Source: Marinomonas flavescens
GTDB lineage: Bacteria; Pseudomonadota; Gammaproteobacteria; Pseudomonadales; Marinomonadaceae
Direction of reading: 5' to 3'
Length of the DNA: 64,000 nucleotides
NCBI RefSeq assembly: GCF_004352835.1
Contig: NZ_SJSB01000006.1
Coordinates: 149,509 to 213,508, forward strand
Shown here: piece after piece, positions 9,779 through 25,551 of the stretch
Layout of the letters: the number at the start of each line of letters is the position of its first letter
Position numbering within the stretch: position 1 is the first letter of the stretch
The notes under the pieces: generated by a model
Told to the model about the DNA's origin: nothing
Databases searched by the model: none
Seen by the model: the letters and a program-made list of their open reading frames with translations, nothing else
Program-made: the position numbers and the translations under genes

Positions 9779-10546
9779 CTAAAACACACTTGATATGAAC
9801 GCTTTGCATCGCTCTGAATCTGGAGATCCAAAGACTTTACTTGGTGTGCCTTTTTCTTCAACCACACCCTGATGAAGAAACACCACCTCGCTGGATACCT
9901 CTCGAGCAAAATTCATCTCGTGAGTTACGATTAGCATGGTTCTGCCTTCATCAGCTAATTTACGCATGACACCTAACACCTCGCCCACTAATTCTGGATC
10001 AAGCGCCGAAGTAGGTTCATCAAACAAAATGACTTGCGGGTCCATCGCCAAGGTTCTAGCAATCGCAACACGCTGCTGCTGACCACCAGACAATTGGTTT
10101 GGATACATGTCTTTTTTATCTGCGATGCCCACTTTATCCAGTAGATGCTCTGCGTATTCAATCACTTCACGTCGTGGACGCTTAAGCACATGAGCTGGAC
10201 CTTCCATGACATTTTGCAAAATAGTCATGTGTGGCCACAAGTTAAAACTTTGGAAAACAAAACCAATTTGTTGACGCATTTTCGTCAGTTGCTTCATATC
10301 CCCAGGAACCAAGTCGGTTCCACCAGGAGTCAACTTCAAGGATTCGCCATTAAAAATGATCTCTCCTTGGGTTGGATTTTCCAGCATATTGATGCAACGC
10401 AAAAATGTACTTTTTCCTGAGCCACTTGATCCAAGAATAGAAATAACATCACCGTCATAGGCTTTAAGTGAAATACCCTTAAGCACTTCTACATCACCAA
10501 ACGTCTTATGAATGTCTATTAGCTCTAGAGCTGGGACTTTCGACAT
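9779..10546 (-). CDS. Basic amino acid ABC transporter ATP-binding protein (HisP/AotP type)
   Basis: A 255-residue ATPase with Walker [11 protein letters not shown]-loop [13 protein letters not shown] signature [16 protein letters not shown], Walker [13 protein letters not shown] and the switch His in [11 protein letters not shown]. It opens the transporter operon. I place the start at the ATG at 10546 ([17 protein letters not shown]), which has AAGGTAAT upstream. A longer reading to 10630 adds a segment with no homology to the family. The regulator gene upstream ends at 10680. Confidence 0.92.
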   Translation of the reverse strand: MSKVPALELIDIHKTFGDVEVLKGISLKAYDGDVISILGSSGSGKSTFLRCINMLENPTQGEIIFNGESLKLTPGGTDLVPGDMKQLTKMRQQIGFVFQSFNLWPHMTILQNVMEGPAHVLKRPRREVIEYAEHLLDKVGIADKKDMYPNQLSGGQQQRVAIARTLAMDPQVILFDEPTSALDPELVGEVLGVMRKLADEGRTMLIVTHEMNFAREVSSEVVFLHQGVVEEKGTPSKVFGSPDSERCKAFISSVF

Positions 10547-10679
10547 GTTTATTACCTTTTTATATATCGTTTTTATTTTCAAGTACGAAAATAGCACATT
10601 CAAATACTGTTCCAGTTTTCCGATGAGCACGAAAAAAAATCATTCGTAGCTCAAAACAACCCATTGAACGTATTTTAAA

Positions 10680-11699
10680 TTATTTTTTCCACAATTGTCT
10701 TTTTTTCCTGTCGGTTTGATCAGGTTGACTCACCTTAATTTGCAAATTCTTTCTTTCAGCCCTTGGAGACAACCCAAAAAAGCTTTTATACGTTGTACTA
10801 AAATGGGGCGCGGTGGTGAATCCGCACTCTGATCCAATCTCTGTAATCGACTTATCCGTCTGCACTAGCATTTGTTTTGCATGCTGTAGTCGTAGCTCTA
10901 AATAGTATCGAGAGGGCACTGCACTCAAATTCTGTTTAAATAACCGTTCTAAATGACGTCGAGAGACACCCACATGATAAGCAATATCATCAGAAGATAA
11001 AGGCTCTCGAATATTCGCTTCCATTAATTGCACGGCTTCAACCAATTTTGGCTGGCCTGTCCCAATACGAGCCTGCAATGGAATTCGCTGAGGGTCATCG
11101 TGAGTCCGAATTCGCTCGCAAACAAACTGCTCAGATATCGTACTTGCCAACGTCATGCCATGCTGTTTGCCAATTAGAAACAGCATCATATCCATCGCTG
11201 CCGTTCCGCCACTGCAAGTAAACCGGTCACGATCAACTTCAAAAAGATGGCTCGATACAATCGTATCGGGAAACTCATCGCGTAAATTGGCAATATTCCA
11301 CCAATGTATGGTCGCGCGGTAACCATTTAACAGCCCAGCTTTGGCCAATAAGTAGCTTCCAGTGCAAAGTCCACCAAGATGAATCTGCTTTTGCGCTTGT
11401 TTTTTCAACCAATTTTCTAAAGTTTGACTTTCGTTTTGTGTCACAGGTGAGGCACCACACACAAAAATAGCATCCAGATCCTTAGGTGTGTCCACTGTTA
11501 GGTAGTCAGTATGCGTTGTAACGCCTGTATTTGAGAGGATTTCACTCCCTCCATGACCAATCGTACAGAAACGATATAAGTCTTTTCCTGTTACCCAATT
11601 TGCCATATGCAAAGTTTCTATAGCGGAAGAAAAACCTAGCATTGAATAGTTGGGTAGCAGCAAAAAACCGTATTTTTGTGGTTTTTTACTCGCCTGCAT
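10680..11699 (-). CDS. GlxA-family transcriptional regulator (DJ-1/PfpI domain plus AraC HTH), likely arginine-responsive
   Basis: With the ATG at 11699 (GAGAG just upstream) this is 339 residues. The N-terminal half is a DJ-1/PfpI-like sensor domain (YGFLLLPNYSMLGFSSAIE, and GLCTGSYLLAKAGLL with the Cys that ends the nucleophile elbow). The C-terminal 100 residues are an AraC-type double HTH (DIAYHVGVSRRHLERLFKQ and EIGSECGFTTAPHFSTTYKSFF). In Pseudomonas aeruginosa the arginine regulator ArgR has this architecture and lies with the aot transporter genes, and controls gdhB and the ast operon. Here it lies between a basic amino acid transporter and gdhB/astC, so I infer the same role. Confidence 0.85.
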   Translation of the reverse strand: MQASKKPQKYGFLLLPNYSMLGFSSAIETLHMANWVTGKDLYRFCTIGHGGSEILSNTGVTTHTDYLTVDTPKDLDAIFVCGASPVTQNESQTLENWLKKQAQKQIHLGGLCTGSYLLAKAGLLNGYRATIHWWNIANLRDEFPDTIVSSHLFEVDRDRFTCSGGTAAMDMMLFLIGKQHGMTLASTISEQFVCERIRTHDDPQRIPLQARIGTGQPKLVEAVQLMEANIREPLSSDDIAYHVGVSRRHLERLFKQNLSAVPSRYYLELRLQHAKQMLVQTDKSITEIGSECGFTTAPHFSTTYKSFFGLSPRAERKNLQIKVSQPDQTDRKKRQLWKK

Positions 11700-11992
11700 G
11701 ATTTCTCTCGATGCAAATTCACTCTTGTACAAATTATTATCCTGCGATCAGTGAGTAAAAAAGAAGTTTATTTCGTTTAAAATGGATAACAAAGGGTTTT
11801 CCTGTTTGAATCAAGCTCTATTTATTAAAAACATTCAAATAAGAGAACTAAATGTCGCTATTACAAAAATTAACCCCTTTCAAAGGAGACTAGTTTTCAT
11901 AATAATCACTTTGCAGTCCTAATACAGTACTTTTGTGATCTTGCTATGACAACTCGTTTTATAAAGAACACCACTCATGAGGATGAGTTCTA

Positions 11993-18093
<6,101 letters not shown>

Positions 18094-18162
18094 GATTAAT
18101 CTAACGCTTCTTACTCTCAGGTAACAACACTTAGAGAGCGTTATTAGACTTAATCAACATTA

Positions 18163-18202
18163 AAAATCGGGACTTAGATTTTATCTAAGGCCCGTTTTTT
18201 TT
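18163..18202 (+). terminator. Terminator after astC
   Basis: Stem CGGG plus CTTAGAT (18168-18171, 18173-18179) paired with ATCTAAG plus CCCG (18183-18189, 18191-18194), with one internal mismatch, followed by T8 at 18195-18202. Confidence 0.88.
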
Positions 18203-18451
18203 ACCTTTAAATCATGAAATATAGAACCGTTAAGTCGCCGCTAACGTTATGCTCGATTTCGAGCTGCTTATTTACCAATTCCAATAACTCACGCATTTTT
18301 ATTCTTTGTTTACAGCTTCCTTAATGGGAGTTTTATTGTTCTTCACTCGGTACTAGTTTAAGCTTCAAATAAGCATTATTAGGCAAGTATTTGTTAGATC
18401 AATCGCTTAGCCTACCCTTCGATTTTAAATTAGCCAAAGAGAGAACTATCC
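18203..18451. other. Non-coding leader region upstream of sbmA
   Basis: The remaining part of the 358-bp gap between astC and sbmA. I see no supported gene or clear operator. It is AT-rich and presumably holds the sbmA promoter. AGAGAG near 18440 is the likely ribosome site. Confidence 0.4.
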
Positions 18452-19726
18452 GTGTTTTTATCCTTTTTCCCGAAACCCAAGTTATTCTTTTTGAGCTTTG
18501 CCTTATGGGCACTTGTCTGTGTTATCGGCTGGTATCTTGCGGTACAAAATTTAGGCGATACGCTAAGTTTAGGTTCATTGTTTAATGTGCACTTTCCTGA
18601 AGCCTTAGCACAAGGTGCTAGTGCCGCCGAAAAAGCGGCTTTTTCTCATAATCAAGAGGTCGCACTCGACGTCTGGTTATACCAATACATGATTGTTTGT
18701 TATGCCATTTTTATCGGGGCGTGGGTTGCTTACGGCGGCCAAAAATGGGCTAAATGGTCTGTTATAGGGTCCGGTTTAATCGTCTTTATAACGTGGTTCC
18801 AAGTACAAATTAGCGTCATGATTAACGAGTGGTATGGTAGTTTTTACGACCTTATCCAGAAAGCCTTAAGCGCACCTAACAGCATCACGTTAACCGAATT
18901 TTATTCAGAGCTATCGACCTTCGCAACCATCGCACTTGTTGCCATTACGGTCTCTGTTCTAAACAACTTTTTTGTCAGCCATTATGTTTTCCGCTGGCGC
19001 ACCGCGATGAATAACTACTACACGTCAAAATGGCAGCAGGTACGTCAAATAGAAGGGGCGTCACAACGTATCCAAGAAGATACTATGCGCTTTGCCAGTA
19101 TTGTAGAAAGTCTTGGCGTTCGCTTTTTAGACTCCATCATGACTTTACTGGCTTTCTTGCCTGTATTATGGGGACTTTCTTCTTACGTGACTTCCCTACC
19201 TCTAATAGGAGAAGTACCTCAGGCTTTGGTATTTGTCGCTATTCTTTGGGCTATTATTGGTACCACTTTATTAGCGGTTGCAGGTATTCGCTTACCTGGT
19301 CTGGAATTCAAAAACCAACGAGTTGAAGCCGCTTATCGAAAAGAATTGGTTTATGGGGAAGATTTCGAAGACCGTGCAGAACCGGCTAAGTTATCAGAGC
19401 TGTTCGCCAATGTACGAAAAAACTATTTTCGTCTCTATTTTAACTACCTATATTTCAACGTTGTTCGTTATGGCTATCTACAAGCTGGGGTGTTAATTCC
19501 ACTGATCGCTTTAGGTCCTTCTATCGTCGCAGGTGCCTTTACTCTAGGTATAATGCAGCGAATTTCCAATGCTTTTGGTCAAGTTGAAAGCTCTTTCCAG
19601 TTCTTAGTAAATTCTTGGACAACCATTGTGGAATTACTGTCTATTCATAAGCGCCTAAAAGCTTTTGAAGCAGCGATTAACGACCAGCCTTTACCTGAGA
19701 TTGATAAAGAGTTTATTGGTAAATAA
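18452..19726 (+). CDS. sbmA: Peptide antibiotic transporter, SbmA/BacA family
   Basis: A 424-residue inner-membrane protein, GTG start at 18452, with about eight hydrophobic segments and no ATPase domain. Family hallmarks are the N-terminal MFLSFFPKPKLFFLSFALWA, FQVQISVMINEWYGSFYDLIQ, and RWRTAMNNYYTSKW with RIQEDTMRFA. SbmA is a proton-driven importer of peptides such as microcins and proline-rich antimicrobial peptides; BacA matters in symbioses. The neighbours do not suggest a specific substrate, and terminators on both sides make it a single-gene unit. Confidence 0.92.
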   Translation: MFLSFFPKPKLFFLSFALWALVCVIGWYLAVQNLGDTLSLGSLFNVHFPEALAQGASAAEKAAFSHNQEVALDVWLYQYMIVCYAIFIGAWVAYGGQKWAKWSVIGSGLIVFITWFQVQISVMINEWYGSFYDLIQKALSAPNSITLTEFYSELSTFATIALVAITVSVLNNFFVSHYVFRWRTAMNNYYTSKWQQVRQIEGASQRIQEDTMRFASIVESLGVRFLDSIMTLLAFLPVLWGLSSYVTSLPLIGEVPQALVFVAILWAIIGTTLLAVAGIRLPGLEFKNQRVEAAYRKELVYGEDFEDRAEPAKLSELFANVRKNYFRLYFNYLYFNVVRYGYLQAGVLIPLIALGPSIVAGAFTLGIMQRISNAFGQVESSFQFLVNSWTTIVELLSIHKRLKAFEAAINDQPLPEIDKEFIGK

Positions 19727-19753
19727 CACCACTTAATCCCTCTCATAGACATT

Positions 19754-19791
19754 AAAAAAGCCCGTATGAAATTAAACATACGGGCTTTTTT
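19754..19791. terminator. Terminator after sbmA
   Basis: Stem GCCCGTATG (19760-19768) with CATACGGGC (19777-19785), an 8-nt loop, A6 before and T6 after. It can work in both directions and so may also serve the small gene on the minus strand. Confidence 0.92.
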
Positions 19792-19859
19792 ACATCGACA
19801 GTTTGGTCAAAAATCATCTCACTGAACTGGTTATGAACCTATAAAAAAGATACGCGGCA

Positions 19860-20072
19860 TTAAACGTGAATATTCACACTTTGGCCAAGATTATCTGTTG
19901 TCATATGACTACCACTGCTCGCAGCCGGAGTAGTAGGATTCACCACTTTAGCGCTTTCTAGCAAATCTAAAGCTTGCTGACCTTTATCGACTTGAGCCAC
20001 TTTAGCCAAACTGGCGCCATACGCTTCTTTTGCATAAGACACTGCCGAGCTTGAATCGCTAATACTTGACAT
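19860..20072 (-). CDS. Small YjfB-like putative motility protein
   Basis: A 70-residue protein starting MSSISDSSSAVSYAKEAYG from the ATG at 20072, with GGGAGTGG upstream. The layout (Ser-rich start, a helix YAKEAYGASLAKVAQVDKGQ, the LLESAK segment, then a Pro/Ser linker ending LGQSVNIHV) recalls the small YjfB 'putative motility protein' family known in Bacillus and many flagellated Proteobacteria. Function in that family is unknown. No flagellar genes are near. It is a stand-alone gene. Confidence 0.6.
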   Translation of the reverse strand: MSSISDSSSAVSYAKEAYGASLAKVAQVDKGQQALDLLESAKVVNPTTPAASSGSHMTTDNLGQSVNIHV

Positions 20073-20162
20073 AATCAACCACTCCCAATCTATTCATGTA
20101 GCTGCAATAGATAAAGCACAGCTATCACTGATCAAAAATAAACCTATTAAGTCACTATAACG

Positions 20163-20191
20163 AAAAGTTGATCACTTTACGACCAACTTTT
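20163..20191. terminator. Possible terminator after glnE
   Basis: An 8-bp inverted repeat AAAAGTTG (20163-20170) and CAACTTTT (20184-20191) lies about 55 bp past the glnE stop on the minus strand. It gives a U-rich 3' arm on either strand but has a weak stem. Confidence 0.45.
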
Positions 20192-20246
20192 ATTCTAGAC
20201 TACCATCTTTGTATCGGTAGATTTACTTCGCAATAAGACCTGCTCA

Positions 20247-23177
20247 TTAAAGGTCTGGTGAGTTTACGAATTCATCCCAGTAACGACTAACCCACTCTTG
20301 ATTCGCTATCAATGCATCCCCCTGAATAACTCGACCTTGCTTCTGCAAGGTTAATCTATGGGTATGGGAGCGATAAAGCGTGTAGGTATCGATCATTTTT
20401 TCTGCGGTTTCAGAACAAATCAAACCCACTTTAGACGCCGCTTCTATCTGACGTACATTGTCTGAATACTCCATAAGTTCTGGGTAACGACAAGACCAAG
20501 CCAGAACAAAGTATTGGACAATAAACTCAATGTCTATAATACCACCAGCACCTTGCTTAAGATCAAAACCCTTTTCCTTGCCACCAGTATCAAGATGAAC
20601 ACGCATTTTTTCACGCATTTTCACGACTTCAGCTTTTAAGTCTTCTCGATTGCGTTGCGAGCTAATCAAGGCTCTACGGCTGTCTTCAAACTTACCTCTT
20701 AACAAAGGCTCTCCAGCCAACGCTCGTGCACGGGTCAACGCTTGGTGCTCCCATGTCCAGGCTTTGTTCTGTTGATAATCTTGAAATGACTCTAAACTGG
20801 TGACTAACAGACCAGAATTACCCGAAGGACGTAAACGCATATCTACTTCATATAAGCGACCTGCCGCTGTAAAGCTGGTAATAATATGAATCAAACGCTG
20901 ACCTAAACGAGTATAAAAAGTTAAGTTATCAATACTTCGCGCACCATTTGTATACCCGCTGGCTTTTGCGCCATGAATAAAAACAAGGTCTAAATCTGAG
21001 TCATAACCTAACTCCCAACCACCAGATTTTCCGTAACCAATAATCGCGAATTGTGGATGTTCAGCCTCGACGCCATCGCTAACAGGAAAGCCATGTTTGT
21101 GAGTTAAGTAGCGCCAAGCTTGATGAAGCACCTGCTCTAACAACACCTCGGCCAGCCATGTTAAGTGATCACTCACTTTCATTATTGGCAATATGTTTGT
21201 TATATCACAGGCTGCAATGCGCAAAATAATCGACAATTTAAAACGTCGCATCGCATCCATTTGCGCTTCTTCATCTTCTTCTGGTAGGCGTAATAATATC
21301 TGCTGTAACTCATCCTCTAACATGCTTTTAGTAGGGGGCGAAAACAAGGTAGAGGCATCGAGTAACTCATCCAGCAGTGACGGTGTCGCTGAAATAGCGT
21401 CACTGAACCAAGCACTCTCTCGACACAAGCGGATAAGATGCGTGATCGCGGTTGGGTTCTCACAGAGCAGTACAAGATAAGCGGTGCGACGCAATACGGC
21501 TTCTAAAATCGGCAACACTCTGTTTGTTACTAAATCAGGCTTACTTTCATGGGTTAATTGAGTGGCAAACATGGCTAAGAAGATCGCAAGGCGCTCTTGC
21601 CCGATAGGTTGCATAAAGGCGATGCTTTTAGACGATAGAAAAATAGCAATACGCTGAACAATGGCGTCTTTATCTTGCCAAACGATGCCATCCAATGCGT
21701 CGCTAATGGCTTCTTTATCGTTATTGTCGGCGTGTTTTAGCAATAATCGCCATGTGTCTTGGGTTTTAATTTCTTCACTGGTTTCTTCACCGTCATCGAT
21801 GAGCTCTTGAAACACACTGTGTACGTTATGGCGTACTTTCCAAAGAGCCTCATCTAGAGCCTGCCATGAAGAAAATCCGACCATCAGAGCAATGCGCAAG
21901 CGTTCATACTCATCGTCTGGCAGCAACTGGGTTTGTTCATCTTTTACCGCTTGCAAAGCATGCTCTGTGCGTCTTAACAGTTGATATGCATCGGTGAGTT
22001 GTTCCACCTCAGTGGTGGTCAAATACTCTTGTTCATTAAGATAAGGTAAAACCTTTAATAACGCAGGACATTGCAGTCTGCTGTCCCGTCCGCCATGAAG
22101 AATTTGCAAGGCTTGGGCGATAAACTCAACCTCACGAATCCCACCTTCACCCAACTTAATGTTGTGCTCTATATCTTTACGGCGTACTTCTTTAGCGATC
22201 ATCTTTTTCAGATCTCGCAAAGCGCCAATGGCACCGAAGTCTAAATATTTTCGGTATACAAACGGTTTTCTTAGCATTTCAAATGCAGTAATGTCTTTTT
22301 CATTTCCAGACATTACACGTGCTTTGATCATTGCATAACGTTCCCAATCTCGACCTTGATCTTGGTAGTAGTTTTCCAATGAATCCATATTTAAGACTAA
22401 CGTACCGGACTGCCCAAATGGACGTAGTCGCATATCGACGCGAAAGACAAAACCGTCCGCAGTCAGTTGATCTAGATGTTGAATAAGCTTTTGCCCAAGC
22501 TTTGTAAAATATTCTTGGTGAGTCAGACTTTTTTTGCCACCTTGTGTCTCACCGTGCTCACGAAAAGCAAAAATCAGATCAATGTCCGATGACAAATTAA
22601 GCTCATTACCACCCAATTTCCCCATCCCAATAACGATCAGAGACTGGCGCTCACCACTCTCATCCAGCGCTTGCCCGTACAGTGCTTGGTAATGACTCTC
22701 TGTCCAATTCAAACTCGCATTCACACACACGTCAGCCAACACACTCAATCTTAACGTCAGGTCTGTTAGTGTGATTTTTTGCTGAATATCTAACGCTATC
22801 AGTCGCACCATCCACCACTGTCGATACGACCTGAGCCGCTTCATTAAAGCGGCTTCATCAAGATCGACAAACGCTAAACTAGCGCCTGACGACGCTGAAA
22901 CAAAAAAGTCTCCAGTGATTAAGTCATCAATCGAAGGCAAGTCAGGAAGCGCCTCTAAGCCTAGCAAGTCATCTAACCAATGAGGAAATCGTTCACACTG
23001 CTGATGAAGATAGTCACTTAATAACCAAAGCGGCTCTACAATAGCCACTTGTTGATCCGTTAATTTAGACAATCCATGCCGTTGTCGGGCGTCTTGAATC
23101 GCTTCGGCTAATAAACTGCGATTTTCTTGTTGTTCACAAAAAGATGCGTAAGCTGGATTTGAAACAGGAGAAATCAA
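20247..23177 (-). CDS. glnE: Bifunctional glutamine synthetase adenylyltransferase/deadenylase
   Basis: A 976-residue GlnE of the usual length. Two nucleotidyltransferase domains are visible: the N-terminal deadenylase (GKLGGNELNLSSDIDLIFAF, DMRLRPFGQSG, GGIREVEFIAQ) and the C-terminal adenylylase (YGKSGGWELGYDSDLDLVFI, DMRLRPSGNSGLL, GAGGIIDIEFIVQY), separated by a helical regulatory region. It attaches or removes AMP on glutamine synthetase in response to PII and glutamine. The PII gene lies 13 kb away. ygiF is directly upstream, as in enterobacteria. Confidence 0.96.
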   Translation of the reverse strand: MISPVSNPAYASFCEQQENRSLLAEAIQDARQRHGLSKLTDQQVAIVEPLWLLSDYLHQQCERFPHWLDDLLGLEALPDLPSIDDLITGDFFVSASSGASLAFVDLDEAALMKRLRSYRQWWMVRLIALDIQQKITLTDLTLRLSVLADVCVNASLNWTESHYQALYGQALDESGERQSLIVIGMGKLGGNELNLSSDIDLIFAFREHGETQGGKKSLTHQEYFTKLGQKLIQHLDQLTADGFVFRVDMRLRPFGQSGTLVLNMDSLENYYQDQGRDWERYAMIKARVMSGNEKDITAFEMLRKPFVYRKYLDFGAIGALRDLKKMIAKEVRRKDIEHNIKLGEGGIREVEFIAQALQILHGGRDSRLQCPALLKVLPYLNEQEYLTTTEVEQLTDAYQLLRRTEHALQAVKDEQTQLLPDDEYERLRIALMVGFSSWQALDEALWKVRHNVHSVFQELIDDGEETSEEIKTQDTWRLLLKHADNNDKEAISDALDGIVWQDKDAIVQRIAIFLSSKSIAFMQPIGQERLAIFLAMFATQLTHESKPDLVTNRVLPILEAVLRRTAYLVLLCENPTAITHLIRLCRESAWFSDAISATPSLLDELLDASTLFSPPTKSMLEDELQQILLRLPEEDEEAQMDAMRRFKLSIILRIAACDITNILPIMKVSDHLTWLAEVLLEQVLHQAWRYLTHKHGFPVSDGVEAEHPQFAIIGYGKSGGWELGYDSDLDLVFIHGAKASGYTNGARSIDNLTFYTRLGQRLIHIITSFTAAGRLYEVDMRLRPSGNSGLLVTSLESFQDYQQNKAWTWEHQALTRARALAGEPLLRGKFEDSRRALISSQRNREDLKAEVVKMREKMRVHLDTGGKEKGFDLKQGAGGIIDIEFIVQYFVLAWSCRYPELMEYSDNVRQIEAASKVGLICSETAEKMIDTYTLYRSHTHRLTLQKQGRVIQGDALIANQEWVSRYWDEFVNSPDL

Positions 23178-23271
23178 AACGAGATCCTTATTAGCAATTT
23201 TGTTATTAACGGTATATTACTGCTCGGCTTTTATAAGCACTTTAACTTTTCATGCAAGCACAATATTGGTA

Positions 23272-24228
23272 TCAGTGAGTCGTATCATGCGAGGCATTAT
23301 TTAACCACTGACCAACTTCTAACATCACAATACCTGTTTCTTTCAAGCTAGCAAATCCAGAAATCAAATCACCATCAGTATACAGCACTGCTTGATAAGC
23401 CTCGTCTAGAAGCTCTAAGCGTTTAGCAAATTCCTTTGGTAAGCAACGGCTCAGTTGCGTCATTGAATGGCGAATGGGTTGTATTAACACGTCGTCTTTC
23501 ATAAAGAACATTGCTTCCCAGTATACAAGCCAGACTTCATACCAATACGTGGCTAACTCCAATGCCGTTGCAGAGCTATGAGGCTTATTAGGAAACTCAA
23601 TAGTGCTTTGTTTCAGGCGCACACCTCTTTGTGCTTTCGAGACAGTGCTAACTTGCAACGGCAGTTGTTTTGCTAAAGTTAATGCAAAACGATACAAACC
23701 AGTTTCATCGCCTGCTTTAAGCTCAAGCTCTAGCTCTTTAATGGCGTCCTCACCATAAGGTGATGTGACCTTGCCCAAATCACACACAACTTCCATTAAG
23801 GTATCTTGCTCTTGTATCAGCCAAACTTGACGCTCAAAGTCGGTACGAAAGACTTCAACAAGATCTCGACTCCACGCCATATCTTTGAGTGTTTCTGGCA
23901 ATGGCACTTCATCAAGGAGAGACAGGTCTAGCTGATCACTCGGAATCGTCCATTCCCATTCACCACGCGCGTGCATTCCCACTCTATTGCTACCACGGGT
24001 TTTTACTGTTTGGATAAATTGTTGATTCACAGCACGTATACGCAAAGCTATCCCGGCTTGCATTAAAGTGGCATTTTCAGTATCAAAATAACCGTTCATC
24101 AAGGACAAGGTTGCTTGGCGCGATGTTGTCTTTGATTGCGAAAGCGCACAAATTTCATCCAGAAACTCACTTGTGGACTTGAGATACTCGGACTGAACCA
24201 TTAACTTAAGCTCTAGCTCGGTAGCCAT
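23272..24228 (-). CDS. ygiF: CYTH-domain inorganic triphosphatase, short YgiF homologue
   Basis: A 318-residue protein. The CYTH signature ELELK lies at the N-terminus, followed by NGYFDTENATLMQAGIALRIR and the QTVKTRGS segment of the triphosphate tunnel, and ELELELKAGD. CYTH enzymes hydrolyse tripolyphosphate or related substrates. In E. coli YgiF a CHAD domain follows to give about 430 residues. Here only about 115 residues follow and lack most of the CHAD His pattern, so the domain is shortened or degenerate. Placement upstream of glnE matches E. coli. Confidence 0.83.
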   Translation of the reverse strand: MATELELKLMVQSEYLKSTSEFLDEICALSQSKTTSRQATLSLMNGYFDTENATLMQAGIALRIRAVNQQFIQTVKTRGSNRVGMHARGEWEWTIPSDQLDLSLLDEVPLPETLKDMAWSRDLVEVFRTDFERQVWLIQEQDTLMEVVCDLGKVTSPYGEDAIKELELELKAGDETGLYRFALTLAKQLPLQVSTVSKAQRGVRLKQSTIEFPNKPHSSATALELATYWYEVWLVYWEAMFFMKDDVLIQPIRHSMTQLSRCLPKEFAKRLELLDEAYQAVLYTDGDLISGFASLKETGIVMLEVGQWLNNASHDTTH

Positions 24229-24357
24229 AAATATAAAAACCTCTTTTACTTCTGATGTTTGACTAACATCAGAGACCGCATAATCTTCGTTTTAATTGTA
24301 TCAGATGCCTAGCCGACAATAGTAATATTAGATAACTACTCTGCGGGAGGAGCCGTC

Positions 24358-25551
24358 ATGGCCGCACTACCATCGCTTATTAATATGATGTCACAGCTTA
24401 TTGCATCGCCATCTATAAGTTCTAGTCAATCAAACTGGGATCAGTCAAATAAAGACGTCATTGAATTATTGGAAGGGTGGCTTTCTTCACAAGGGTTTCA
24501 ATGTGAAGTCATGCCAATTCCAGGATACCCAAACAAGGTAAACTTGATTGCGACGCTGGGCAAAGGCGATGGTGGTTTGGTGCTTTCAGGTCATACCGAC
24601 ACCGTGCCTTATGATCAAGGTCGTTGGCAATCTGATCCCTTCTTACTGGAAGAACGAGACAACAAACTTTACGGCCTTGGCTCATGCGATATGAAAGGCT
24701 TCTTTGCTATTGTTATAGATACTGTTCGCCAAATGGATTTGAAGAATCTTAAACAGCCTCTGATTGTCCTTGCTACTGCAGATGAAGAAACCTCGATGGC
24801 TGGCGCTCGCGCCTTAGTATCTCAGAATAAAATAAAAGCCCGTTATGCTTTAATTGGAGAGCCTACCTCCCTCACCCCTGTGCATGCTCACAAGGGGATT
24901 TTAATGGAGCGCATTCGCGTTACGGGACAATCTGGTCATTCATCTAACCCAGATCTTGGCAACAGTGCCATGGACGCCATGCATTCTGTTATGACTGAGC
25001 TAATGGCTTTTCGCGATAATTTGAAGCAAAAATACCGCGATGCTTCTTTCGTCATAGATTATCCAACCATGAATTTTGGTTGTATCCATGGTGGCGACAG
25101 TGCAAACCGTATTTGTGGACGTTGTGAGATAGATTTTGACTTGCGCGCATTACCCGGTATGAGCAATCAATCTTTGGTTGATGAAATCTCTAGATTACTG
25201 CCAAGTATTGAAAGCAAAACAGGCACGAAAATAGAAATGGATAGTTTATTTACCAACATTCCCTCTTTCTTCACCCCTATAGAATCAGACATAATTAAAA
25301 CCTGTGAAAAGTTAACTAAAAATACCGCGACAAGCGTGGGTTTTGCCACAGAAGGTCCGTTTTTCAATCAGTTAGGTATTGAAACATTAATATTAGGCCC
25401 AGGTTCAATTGATCAAGCCCATCAACCAAACGAGTTTATGGCATTAAACCAGATCAAACCAATGCAACAAGTACTGCGTGGCTTAATCGAACGCTATTGT
25501 TTGCAAAACAATCAATCTAATCATCCAGAAAATGAGGAACAGCGTGTCTGA
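24358..25551 (+). CDS. argE: Acetylornithine deacetylase
   Basis: A 397-residue M20-family metallohydrolase. The first zinc motif is LVLSGHTDTVPYD (His and Asp), then GLGSCDMKGFFA (bridging Asp), LATADEETSMAGAR (catalytic Glu-Glu), and LIGEPTSL. It frees ornithine from N-acetylornithine in the linear arginine pathway. GGGAGGAG sits just before the ATG. argA overlaps its end, so the two arginine biosynthesis genes form an operon, transcribed away from ygiF. Confidence 0.93.
   Translation: MAALPSLINMMSQLIASPSISSSQSNWDQSNKDVIELLEGWLSSQGFQCEVMPIPGYPNKVNLIATLGKGDGGLVLSGHTDTVPYDQGRWQSDPFLLEERDNKLYGLGSCDMKGFFAIVIDTVRQMDLKNLKQPLIVLATADEETSMAGARALVSQNKIKARYALIGEPTSLTPVHAHKGILMERIRVTGQSGHSSNPDLGNSAMDAMHSVMTELMAFRDNLKQKYRDASFVIDYPTMNFGCIHGGDSANRICGRCEIDFDLRALPGMSNQSLVDEISRLLPSIESKTGTKIEMDSLFTNIPSFFTPIESDIIKTCEKLTKNTATSVGFATEGPFFNQLGIETLILGPGSIDQAHQPNEFMALNQIKPMQQVLRGLIERYCLQNNQSNHPENEEQRV

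Noticed and set aside
9709..9909. Small gene between the binding protein and the ATPase
   Set aside because: Overlaps the ATPase coding region in another frame, no ribosome site, no family resemblance.
10680..11699. Repressor of heme or sigma-E genes
   Set aside because: The architecture is that of GlxA/ArgR-type activators, and neighbours are amino acid transport and catabolism.
24229..24357. E. coli-type ARG boxes upstream of argE
   Set aside because: No TGAAT/ATTCA pairs with the right spacing were seen.
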